DNA of 64,000 nucleotides. It comes from Sulfitobacter sp. CW3. GTDB taxonomy: Bacteria; Pseudomonadota; Alphaproteobacteria; Rhodobacterales; Rhodobacteraceae. Location of the stretch: NCBI RefSeq assembly GCF_019392245.1, contig NZ_JAHXRL010000004.1, positions 434,001 to 498,000 of the forward strand. The letters are read 5' to 3'. The number at the start of each line of letters is the position of its first letter. The stretch's first letter is position 1. Position numbers and translations under genes: made by a program. The notes beneath the pieces were generated by a model that had not been told where the DNA came from, searched no databases, and worked only from the letters and a program-made list of their open reading frames with translations. Below are positions 28,098 through 35,698 of the stretch, in pieces.

Positions 28098-29099
28098 TTA
28101 GCTGATGGCGTGGCGATAGCTTGCGGAATAGCTGCCGGTCACATGATGCTCTAGCTGGCGTTCGATGTCGCCCAGCAAGGATGACGCGCCAAAGCGGAAC
28201 AGATCGGGCCGCAGCCAGCGATCGCCCAGCTCTTCCTTGATCAAGGCAAGATAGGTAATCGCGTCTTTCGCCTTTGATATGCCGCCCGCAGGTTTATAGC
28301 CGATGCGAATACCGGTCCGGTCGAAATAGTCGCGAATGGCGCGGATCATCACCAGTGTAACGGGCAATGTGGCGTTCACGCTTTCCTTGCCGGTCGAGGT
28401 TTTGATGAAATCGGCCCCTGCCATCATGCAAACGAGCGATGCGCGCGCAACATTGCGCAGGCTACCCAATTCGCCGGTTGCCAGAATTGCTTTTACATGC
28501 GCGTCGCCGCAAGCGGCCCGAAAGGCGCGCATCTCGTCATACAATGCCTGCCAGTCCCCTGACAAAACATGGCGGCGTGAAATGACGATGTCGATTTCTG
28601 CTGCCCCTTCGGCCACGCTCATCTCGATCTCTTTGATGCGCAGTTCTAGCGGGGATAATCCGGCTGGAAACCCGGTTGAAACAGCGGCAATGGGGATATT
28701 GGTTCCCTCAAGGGCGGCCTTCGCGGGGGCGATCATTTCATGATACACACAGACGGCACCAACGGTGATCGGCTCCATCCCTAGGGCTTTCATCAAATGC
28801 GGGGACACAGGTTGCCGGGCTTTTGCACACAGCCGCTGCACCCTGCGCGCGGTGTCATCGCCGGACAATGTCGTCAGATCGATGCAGGTGATTGCGCGCA
28901 GCAACCATGCGGCCTGATGATCCTTTTTTACAGACCTGCGCGCGGCGATGCTGCTGGCACGCCGTTCCACGGCAGATGTGTTGACCTGAACGGATCGGAC
29001 CCAATCCATGTCCAGGGGCATGCCCGGATTGCGCGGCTCTGTCACTTGGGGCAGATGGCTTTGCGCGATGTCAGTCGGGGTTGTCACATGTGTGGACAT
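28098..29099 (-). CDS. deoC: Deoxyribose-phosphate aldolase
   Basis: The 333-residue protein is of the long DeoC type. The Schiff-base lysine is in ADFIKTSTGK, and the second active-site lysine in IGYKPAGGIS; CIDLTTLSG is the N-terminal core. It splits 2-deoxyribose 5-phosphate into glyceraldehyde 3-phosphate and acetaldehyde. An N-terminal extension of about 60 residues precedes the barrel, as in related proteobacterial forms. CAGGA precedes the ATG. Probably cotranscribed with the ALDH16 gene. Confidence 0.94.
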   Translation of the reverse strand: MSTHVTTPTDIAQSHLPQVTEPRNPGMPLDMDWVRSVQVNTSAVERRASSIAARRSVKKDHQAAWLLRAITCIDLTTLSGDDTARRVQRLCAKARQPVSPHLMKALGMEPITVGAVCVYHEMIAPAKAALEGTNIPIAAVSTGFPAGLSPLELRIKEIEMSVAEGAAEIDIVISRRHVLSGDWQALYDEMRAFRAACGDAHVKAILATGELGSLRNVARASLVCMMAGADFIKTSTGKESVNATLPVTLVMIRAIRDYFDRTGIRIGYKPAGGISKAKDAITYLALIKEELGDRWLRPDLFRFGASSLLGDIERQLEHHVTGSYSASYRHAIS

Positions 29100-29185
29100 G
29101 GGCGTTTTCCTGTTTGATCAGAAGTGCAAAATGACACGGGTACTGCTTGTTTTGCAACCGCAACGCCCCCGACGTCACGCTGCTG

Positions 29186-29545
29186 TTAGCTGCCGCGATA
29201 GGTGGAATAGCCGAACGGAGAAAGCAAAAGCGGCACGTGGTAATGCGCGTCCGGGTCCGAAATGCCAAAGCGAAGCGGTATCTGATCCAGAAACCGCGGT
29301 GTTTCTGGCGGGGTGCCGACCGCATCCAGATAATCGCCCGCTTCGAACACCAGCTCGTATGTGCCGGGGATAAATTGATCTTTCGGCAGGATCGGCGTGT
29401 CGGTGCGGCCGTCTGCATTGGTCACCATATCGGCAAGGTGCACGCGTTTATCCCCGTCAATCCGGTACAACGTGATCGCAAGCGCGCTGGCTGGCATCCC
29501 GCGCGCAGTATCAAGGACATGGGTCGTGAGATAGCCATCTGCCAT
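29186..29545 (-). CDS. uraH: 5-hydroxyisourate hydrolase
   Basis: The 119-residue transthyretin-like protein ends with the signature tetrapeptide YRGS and starts with [14 protein letters not shown], both diagnostic of HIU hydrolase. It opens 5-hydroxyisourate, the urate oxidase product, to OHCU. The next steps are encoded divergently at 30088 onward. The ATG at 29545 lacks a strong ribosome binding site; an upstream in-frame start at 29614 is possible but the extra residues are not family-like. Confidence 0.93.
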   Translation of the reverse strand: MADGYLTTHVLDTARGMPASALAITLYRIDGDKRVHLADMVTNADGRTDTPILPKDQFIPGTYELVFEAGDYLDAVGTPPETPRFLDQIPLRFGISDPDAHYHVPLLLSPFGYSTYRGS

Positions 29546-30087
29546 GGTGTCGGTCTTTCGTTGGTTGTTTTGGTGCAGGATAGGGGCGGCACTTACCGCG
29601 TCAATGGCTGTCATGCGCGGCGGCCGCGGTCTTTTATCAAGGAAAATGCCAGACCGATTCGTTTTTGTTTTGACCCGCGAATCATCCTTGGCTTATATGG
29701 ATGTCACAAGTGACCAGATGCGCCGCCTGCCAGCGGGGGAAAATAAGTCTGAGGCTTGTACGCTGGGGAACAGAATTTCGATATTCGAGCACGCCATAGT
29801 AAAATGGTGACTTTAGGACAGGGACCGGCAGGACTGAACGTACCATGCGTATTGTCAGCGGTCCCTGTCCAACTTTAACGCCGCAGCCGCCGCAAATTTT
29901 GAAGAGTATCAGATCGGCCAGCGCCCGAGAACTCTCGGATAACAAGCGAGCAGGGCCAATACGCGCAGATCTGGCAACGGGCTGACCTTTTGAACAGGTT
30001 AGCCTGTTGTACTTTTTGCAGGTTGGATTCTTGCAATTGGTCTGCTTGGCAAGGCACTGTGGACGGTGTTGAACAAAGGACAGGACC
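29546..30087. other. 542-nt divergent intergenic region upstream of uraH and puuE
   Basis: No convincing gene is present on either strand. The region must contain promoters for the divergent purine-catabolic genes. Its clearest structure is a perfect 12-bp inverted repeat listed separately. AAAGGACAGG just before 30088 is the puuE ribosome binding site. No regulator gene is nearby. Confidence 0.5.
29816..29870. repeat. 12-bp perfect inverted repeat with 31-nt spacer
   Basis: GGACAGGGACCG at 29816-29827 is the exact reverse complement of CGGTCCCTGTCC at 29859-29870. It lies midway in the uraH-puuE divergent region. It could be a long hairpin, paired operator sites or a remnant of a tiny inverted-repeat element. 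Confidence 0.6.
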
Positions 30088-31500
30088 ATGAACCGCTACC
30101 CTCGTGATTTTCAGGGCTATGGCCCGACACCGCCCGATGCACAATGGCCCGGCGGTGCCCGCATCGCAGTTCAGTTCGTGGTGAATTACGAAGAGGGCGG
30201 CGAAAACAACATCCTGCACGGCGATGCCGCATCCGAGGCATTCCTGTCCGAGATCGTCGGGGCAGCACCTTGGCCGGGTCAACGTCATTGGAACATGGAA
30301 TCCATCTATGATTATGGCGCGCGGGCAGGGTTCTGGCGCCTGCACCGCTTGTTCACCGGCGCGGATATTCCGGTCACGGTCTACGGTGTCGCCAGCGCCT
30401 TGGCACGGTCGCCGCAGCAGGTCGAGGCGATGAAAGACGCCGATTGGGAAATTGCCAGTCACGGCCTGAAATGGATCGACTACAAGGATCATAACGCTGA
30501 AACCGAAAGCGCTGACATCGCCGAAGCGATCCGCCTGCATACCGAAGTCGTGGGCGAAGCCCCCCGTGGCTGGTACACGGGGCGCAGTTCGGTCAATACG
30601 GTCGCCCTAGCCGCCGAAACAGGCGCGTTCGATTATATTTCAGACACCTATGACGACGATCTGCCCTATTGGATGCAAGTTGCGGGCGGGGATCAGTTGA
30701 TCATCCCCTACACACTGGATTGCAACGATATGCGATTTGCCACGCCTCAAGGGTTCAATTCCGGCGATCAGTTCTATGCCTATCTGCGCGATACCTTTGA
30801 TGCGTTATATGCCGAAGGCTGCGATGGTGCGGCCAAGATGATGTCGGTTGGTTTGCATTGTCGTCTGGTTGGCCGTCCGGGCCGCGTTCAGGCGCTGAAA
30901 CGGTTCATCGACTATATCAAAGGGTTCGAAGGCGTCTGGACCCCGCGCCGCATCGACATTGCGGATCATTGGCGCGCGACCCATCCGCCTAAACACCCCC
31001 TGCGGATCGACCAGATGTCCCGCGCTGGCTTTGTTGAAAAGTTCGGTGGCGTGTTTGAACATTCTGCATGGATCGCCGAACGGGCCTTTGATCTGGAACT
31101 GGGCCCGGCCCATAACAGCGTTGCGGGCATTCATAACGCATTGGCGCGCATGTTCAGATCGGTCAGCCACGGTGAACGCTTGGGCGTGCTGACCGCGCAC
31201 CCCGATCTGGCGGGTAAACTGGCGGCGGCCAAGCGCCTTACTGCAGAAAGCACAGCCGAACAGGGCAGCGCGGGCCTAGATGCGTTAACGGATGCAGAGC
31301 GTGCAAAATTCACTGAACTGAACGGGGCCTATGTCGCCAAGCACGGCTTTCCTTTTATCATCGCGGTGAAAGATCACGACAAGGACGGTATCCTGCGCCA
31401 CTTTGAGGCGCGGATATCAAATGATACCCAAACCGAATTTGAAACCGCCTGTGCGCAGGTCGAACGTATCGCACGTTTGCGATTGGAAACCATGCTATGA
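30088..31500 (+). CDS. puuE: Allantoinase PuuE fused to OHCU decarboxylase (UraD) domain
   Basis: The 470-residue protein has an N-terminal polysaccharide deacetylase-like allantoinase (residues 1 to about 300; RYPRDFQGYG start, HWNMESIYDYGARAGFWRL, SHGLKWIDY). A second domain from about residue 310 (FEHSAWIAERAF, HPDLAGKLA, LTAESTAEQGSAGLD, FPFIIAVKDHDK) is the UraD fold. It should decarboxylate OHCU to S-allantoin and then hydrolyse allantoin to allantoate. AAAGGACAGG precedes the start, and the next gene overlaps by ATGA. Confidence 0.92.
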   Translation: MNRYPRDFQGYGPTPPDAQWPGGARIAVQFVVNYEEGGENNILHGDAASEAFLSEIVGAAPWPGQRHWNMESIYDYGARAGFWRLHRLFTGADIPVTVYGVASALARSPQQVEAMKDADWEIASHGLKWIDYKDHNAETESADIAEAIRLHTEVVGEAPRGWYTGRSSVNTVALAAETGAFDYISDTYDDDLPYWMQVAGGDQLIIPYTLDCNDMRFATPQGFNSGDQFYAYLRDTFDALYAEGCDGAAKMMSVGLHCRLVGRPGRVQALKRFIDYIKGFEGVWTPRRIDIADHWRATHPPKHPLRIDQMSRAGFVEKFGGVFEHSAWIAERAFDLELGPAHNSVAGIHNALARMFRSVSHGERLGVLTAHPDLAGKLAAAKRLTAESTAEQGSAGLDALTDAERAKFTELNGAYVAKHGFPFIIAVKDHDKDGILRHFEARISNDTQTEFETACAQVERIARLRLETML

Positions 31501-32312
31501 CCTATGCCTTTCCCCCCGGCGGATTGCCGGACCAGTCACAATCGCCCGAAAGCACTGCGGTGTTTACAGACGCCTATGCGGTGATCCCCGCGTCGGTGCA
31601 GCGCGATATCGTCACCAGTTTTCTGCCCGGATGGTCGAACACCCGCGTCTGGGTCTTGGCGCGCCCGCTTAGCGGGTTTGCCGAAACATTCGCACAATAC
31701 GCGCTTGAACTGGCCCCCGGCGGCGGCAGCGACACGCCCGAACCTGATATCGATGCCCAAGCGGTGCTGTTTGTGGCCCATGGCACGGCACGTCTGACCA
31801 TCGGGCAAGACGCCTATGATCTGATCCCCGGCTCTTATGTCTATCTTCCACCCGCAGCTGACTGGACCCTTTGGAATACCGCCGACGTGCCCTGCGGGAT
31901 TCATTGGATTCGCAAACGCTATGTCCCCGCCGAGGGTCTGCAACCGCCGCAAGCACTGGTGACCCACGACGATGACGTGCCCAAAACGGCAATGCCAGAC
32001 ACCGATGGCGCTTGGGCCACGCAGCGCTTTATTGATCCGCTCGATTTGCGCCACGACATGCATGTGAACATCGTGACGTTCCAGCCGGGCGGGGTGATCC
32101 CCTTTGCAGAAACCCATGTGATGGAACACGGGTTATACGTGATGCAAGGGACCGCTGACTATCTACTGAACCGCGATTGGGTGCCCGTGGTGCCGGGCGA
32201 TTTCATGTGGCTACGCGCGTTTTGCCCTCAGGCTTGTGTCGCGACGGGGGCCGAACCGTTTCGCTATCTGCTGTACAAGGATGTGAACCGTCACATGCCG
32301 CTGACCCTATGA
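31497..32312 (+). CDS. (S)-ureidoglycine aminohydrolase (bicupin, AllE/YlbA family)
   Basis: The 271-residue protein has two cupin domains. The second carries the metal-site block FAETHVMEHGLYVMQG (about residues 203-218), and the first has GSYVYLPPAADW. Known members are Mn-dependent and convert S-ureidoglycine to S-ureidoglycolate, releasing ammonia. It is coupled to puuE upstream and to ureidoglycolate lyase downstream, both by ATGA overlaps. The name 'bifunctional allantoicase' is often attached to this family, but nothing here shows an allantoicase fold. Confidence 0.9.
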   Translation: MTYAFPPGGLPDQSQSPESTAVFTDAYAVIPASVQRDIVTSFLPGWSNTRVWVLARPLSGFAETFAQYALELAPGGGSDTPEPDIDAQAVLFVAHGTARLTIGQDAYDLIPGSYVYLPPAADWTLWNTADVPCGIHWIRKRYVPAEGLQPPQALVTHDDDVPKTAMPDTDGAWATQRFIDPLDLRHDMHVNIVTFQPGGVIPFAETHVMEHGLYVMQGTADYLLNRDWVPVVPGDFMWLRAFCPQACVATGAEPFRYLLYKDVNRHMPLTL

Positions 32313-32797
32313 GCCGCGTTATCAAAGTTGAACCACTGACGCCGGATGGCTTTGCACCGTTCGGTGACATTGTGGACGCATCCGGCAGCCCTGACAAAAT
32401 GATCAACGGCGGGCTGTGTGGCCGTCATCACGATCTGGCCACGCTTGATTTCGGGCGTGACGGGCGCGCTGGGATCAGCGTTTTTAACGCCCAAGCACGC
32501 AGTTTGCCTTACACGCTCGACCTTCTCGAACGGCACCCCGACGGATCACAAGCGTTCATTCCCATGACGGCGGCACCGTTTCTGGTCATCGCGGCCCCGG
32601 ACGAAGATGGCGTGCCGGGCACCCCCCGGGCGTTTCTGACAGGGCCCTATCAGGGCATCAATTTCTTTCGTGGTACGTGGCATGGGGTGCTTACCCCGTT
32701 GGCAACGCCCGGCATATTTGCTGTGATCGACCGTATCGGCACGACCACAAACCTTGACGAATTCCCGCTGGACAGTCCCTATACGGTCACGACCTAA
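32309..32797 (+). CDS. allA: Ureidoglycolate lyase
   Basis: The 162-residue cupin-like enzyme has the N-terminal VEPLTPDGFAPFGDIVD block and the active-site region NFFRGTWHGVLTPL, both typical of AllA. It releases urea and glyoxylate from ureidoglycolate, the final step of this pathway. The start at 32309 overlaps the previous stop (ATGA), favouring it over longer frames. Confidence 0.93.
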   Translation: MSRVIKVEPLTPDGFAPFGDIVDASGSPDKMINGGLCGRHHDLATLDFGRDGRAGISVFNAQARSLPYTLDLLERHPDGSQAFIPMTAAPFLVIAAPDEDGVPGTPRAFLTGPYQGINFFRGTWHGVLTPLATPGIFAVIDRIGTTTNLDEFPLDSPYTVTT

Positions 32798-32854
32798 GGT
32801 AGAAAACACGGACCGCGCAAAAAATGCGGCCAACCATCAACGAGGGATGAAAAC

Positions 32855-34279
32855 ATGACTAGTAACGCCATCGGGACGCCAGAACAGCTGCGCGATCCAA
32901 ATTACACCCCGCCCCTAAGCCGCGCGATTCCGCTTGGTATCCAGCATGTGCTGGCGATGTTTGTGTCGAATGTGACGCCAGCGATCATCGTGGCGGGGGC
33001 CGCTGGTTTCGGCTTTGGGTCCAATTCACCCGATTTCCCTGAACTGCTGTATCTGATCCAGATGTCGATGCTGTTTGCGGGCGTTGCGACCTTGTTGCAG
33101 ACCTTTACAATTGGCCCCATCGGCGCAGGCCTGCCCATCGTTCAGGGCACCTCCTTTGCGTTTATTCCGATCATGATCCCGCTGGTCGCAGGCAAGGGTG
33201 TCGACGGGCTTGCTGCCTTGTTCGGCGGCATCGTCATCGGCGGTATTTTCCACGCCTTCCTTGGCGTATTCATCGGTAAAATCCGCTTTGCCCTGCCGCC
33301 GCTGGTGACCGGTCTTGTGGTTACCATGATCGGTCTGGCACTGGTCAAGGTCGGCATCCAATACGCGGCGGGCGGCGTCCCGGCGATTGGCACACCGGAA
33401 TACGGCAGCCTGCTGAATTGGTCTGCGGCGCTGGTGGTGATCCTTGTCACCTTGGGCGTCAAGTTCTTCACCAAAGGAATGCTGTCCATCTCGGCTGTGC
33501 TGATTGGCCTGATCGTGGGCTACCTCTATGCGCTAGGTGTGGGCATGCTGACCTTCGACGCCATTGTAGGCTCCTGGAGCCGCTCTGCGCCCTTTGCCCT
33601 GCCGAACCCCTTCAAATACGGGTTTGAATTCTCGGCTGCGGCAATCATCGGTTTCTGCCTGATGGCGTTCATCTCGGCGATTGAAACCGTGGGCGACGTA
33701 TCGGGCATCACCAAAGGTGGCGCAGGCCGCGAGGCGACGGATAAGGAAATCCAGGGTGCAACCTATGCTGACGGCGTCGGCACAGCCGTTGCAGGCATTT
33801 TTGGCGGTTTGCCAAATACATCGTTCAGCCAGAATGTCGGCCTGATCGCGATGACAGGCGTCATGAGCCGCCACGTCGTGACAATCGGTGCCATTTTCCT
33901 GATCATCTGCGGCCTTGTGCCCAAGGTCGGTGCGATCATCCGCACTGTCCCGATCGAGGTTCTGGGCGGCGGCGTTATCGTCATGTTCGGCATGGTGGTC
34001 GCGGCGGGTATGTCGATGCTGTCGGATGTGGATTGGAACCGCCGTAATATGGTGATCTTTGCGATCTCCATCTCCATCGGTCTGGGCTTGCAATTGGAAC
34101 CGGGTGCTGTTCAACACCTACCTGCAACGCTTAAAATCCTGATGACCAGCGGCTTGCTCCCCGCAGCCCTGATTGCCATCGTTCTTAACCTGCTGCTCCC
34201 GAACGAGCTGGCCGAGGAATCGACCGAAGAAGTCTCGGGCGGGATGTCAGGCAACTCCAAAGGCAGCTTGCCGCACTAA
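32855..34279 (+). CDS. NCS2-family nucleobase (urate/xanthine) permease
   Basis: The 474-residue protein has about 12-14 transmembrane segments. The nucleobase-ascorbate transporter signature is visible as SFSQNVGLIAMTGV near residue 322, and GTSFAFIPIMIP is the conserved TM3 region. Position between ureidoglycolate lyase and the membrane urate oxidase suggests urate or xanthine import (UacT/PucJK-like). CGAGGGA precedes the start. It is followed by a palindromic dispersed-repeat copy that may terminate transcription. Confidence 0.9.
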   Translation: MTSNAIGTPEQLRDPNYTPPLSRAIPLGIQHVLAMFVSNVTPAIIVAGAAGFGFGSNSPDFPELLYLIQMSMLFAGVATLLQTFTIGPIGAGLPIVQGTSFAFIPIMIPLVAGKGVDGLAALFGGIVIGGIFHAFLGVFIGKIRFALPPLVTGLVVTMIGLALVKVGIQYAAGGVPAIGTPEYGSLLNWSAALVVILVTLGVKFFTKGMLSISAVLIGLIVGYLYALGVGMLTFDAIVGSWSRSAPFALPNPFKYGFEFSAAAIIGFCLMAFISAIETVGDVSGITKGGAGREATDKEIQGATYADGVGTAVAGIFGGLPNTSFSQNVGLIAMTGVMSRHVVTIGAIFLIICGLVPKVGAIIRTVPIEVLGGGVIVMFGMVVAAGMSMLSDVDWNRRNMVIFAISISIGLGLQLEPGAVQHLPATLKILMTSGLLPAALIAIVLNLLLPNELAEESTEEVSGGMSGNSKGSLPH

Positions 34280-34286
34280 AATATCA

Positions 34287-34313
34287 GCCAGAGGGGCCCC
34301 TGTCTTCTCTGGC
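34287..34313 (+). terminator. Stem-loop formed by the permease 3' end and repeat copy B
   Basis: GCCAGAG (34287-34293) pairs with CTCTGGC (34307-34313), the latter belonging to a dispersed-repeat copy; flanking ATAT and TTAAATAT can extend the pairing partly. A terminator role is inferred from position only. Confidence 0.45.
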
Positions 34314-34336
34314 TCTTAAATATCCCCGCCGGAGGC
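34304..34336 (+). repeat. Dispersed intergenic repeat, copy B
   Basis: CTTCTCTGGCTCTTAAATAT followed by CCCCGCCGGAGGC, 33 nt, located between the permease and puuD. The right half keeps the complementary changes expected of an inverted GCC/GGC arm. Confidence 0.8.
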
Positions 34337-34402
34337 ATCTGCGCCATCGACCAAGCGCGCCACCGGCGGTCCTGTTACGACTATCAACGCAAGGACCCCA
34401 AC

Positions 34403-35626
34403 ATGTACGATATGGCCGCCATGGGCGCTTGGATTGAATTTGCCGTCCGCTGGGTGCATGTCATCACGGGCATCGCGTGGATTGGGTCTTCGTTTTATTT
34501 TATTGCCCTTGATCTGGGGCTGCACCGTGGCCGGAATTTGAAATCCGGCGCAGATGGCGAAGAATGGCAGGTCCACGGGGGCGGGTTCTACCACGTGCAA
34601 AAATACCTCGTCGCTCCGGCGCAGATGCCGGATGATCTGGTCTGGTTCAAATGGGAAAGCTATTCAACATGGCTCTCGGGCTTTGCGCTGCTGATCCTCG
34701 TCTACTATCTGGGTGCTGAATTTTATCTTGTCGATCCGGCGGTTGCTGATCTGGCAACGTGGCAAGCCGTTTGCATTTCGATGCTGTCGCTTGGGTTCGG
34801 CTGGATCGTCTATGATCTGATTTGCAAAAGCAAATTCGGCGATAACAATACGCGGTTGATGATCGGCCTTTATGTGATCCTTGTCGGGATGGCGTATTTC
34901 TACACATCCGTGTTTTCTGGCCGTGCCGCGCTGCTGCATCTGGGCGCATTTACCGCGACGATCATGTCGGCCAATGTGTTTTTCATCATCATGCCGAACC
35001 AGCGTATTGTCGTGGCCGACCTCAAGGCCGGGCGCACGCCGGATGCGAAATACGGCAAGATCGCCAAGCAACGCAGCACGCATAACAACTACCTCACCTT
35101 GCCGGTGATTTTCCTGATGCTGTCCAATCACTACCCGCTGGCATTCGCATCTGAAATGAACTGGTTGATCGCGGCACTGGTGTTTTTGATGGGTGTGACA
35201 ATCCGCCATTATTTCAACTCGCTGCATTCACGTGCAGGCAACCCGACTTGGACATGGCTGGCCACGGCGCTGTTGTTCATCACGATCATCTGGCTGTCCA
35301 CAGCCCCCATGTTCCGCATCGCCGAACCAGAAGAGGCATCAGGCCCCGCGCTGCGCTTTGCCGCCGCTGACGGGTTCGAACAGGTCCATGATATCGTGCT
35401 GGGGCGGTGCAGCATGTGCCACGCGGCAGAGCCGTCCTGGGACGGTCTGCTTTGGGCCCCCAAGGGTGTGCGCCTTGAGACGGAACACCAGATCGCCAAA
35501 GCGGCAAAACAGATCTATCTTCAAGCGGGCGTGACCCACGCGATGCCCCCTGCAAACCTAAGTTATATGCGCGCCGATGAACGTGCGCAGATCGTTGCAT
35601 GGTACCAAGCGGCAATGCGCCCGTAG
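34403..35626 (+). CDS. puuD: Membrane urate oxidase PuuD with C-terminal cytochrome c domain
   Basis: The 407-residue protein begins with about eight transmembrane helices (VRWVHVITGIAWIGSSFYFIAL, later repeated hydrophobic spans to about residue 300). A C-terminal cytochrome c-like domain follows, with heme motif CSMCH near residue 335 and a Met ligand candidate in HAMPP. PuuD-type enzymes oxidise urate to 5-hydroxyisourate and pass electrons to the respiratory chain rather than making H2O2. Its stop codon is embedded in a GTAGGGTGGG repeat. It feeds the UraH/UraD/PuuE steps encoded upstream. Confidence 0.92.
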   Translation: MYDMAAMGAWIEFAVRWVHVITGIAWIGSSFYFIALDLGLHRGRNLKSGADGEEWQVHGGGFYHVQKYLVAPAQMPDDLVWFKWESYSTWLSGFALLILVYYLGAEFYLVDPAVADLATWQAVCISMLSLGFGWIVYDLICKSKFGDNNTRLMIGLYVILVGMAYFYTSVFSGRAALLHLGAFTATIMSANVFFIIMPNQRIVVADLKAGRTPDAKYGKIAKQRSTHNNYLTLPVIFLMLSNHYPLAFASEMNWLIAALVFLMGVTIRHYFNSLHSRAGNPTWTWLATALLFITIIWLSTAPMFRIAEPEEASGPALRFAAADGFEQVHDIVLGRCSMCHAAEPSWDGLLWAPKGVRLETEHQIAKAAKQIYLQAGVTHAMPPANLSYMRADERAQIVAWYQAAMRP

Positions 35627-35643
35627 GGTGGGTGCCAACCCAC
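35623..35643 (+). repeat. GTAGGGTGGG-type intergenic repeat with hairpin
   Basis: GTAGGGTGGGT begins one base before the puuD stop codon (TAG inside the repeat). GTGGGT (35628-35633) pairs with ACCCAC (35638-35643). Related to the copy at 3634-3659. Confidence 0.55.
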
Positions 35644-35698
35644 GCGCCGCTCCTTTGCCACTTTCAGAATCGCGTGCGACTATGCTAGTTCTAGCGTT

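Noticed and set aside
29816-29870. Insertion sequence or MITE bounded by the 12-bp inverted repeats
   Set aside because: The unit is only 55 nt, no target-site duplication was seen and no second copy occurs in the window.
31536-32129. 197-codon minus-strand frame opposite the ureidoglycine aminohydrolase gene
   Set aside because: Antisense shadow within a tightly overlapped plus-strand operon.
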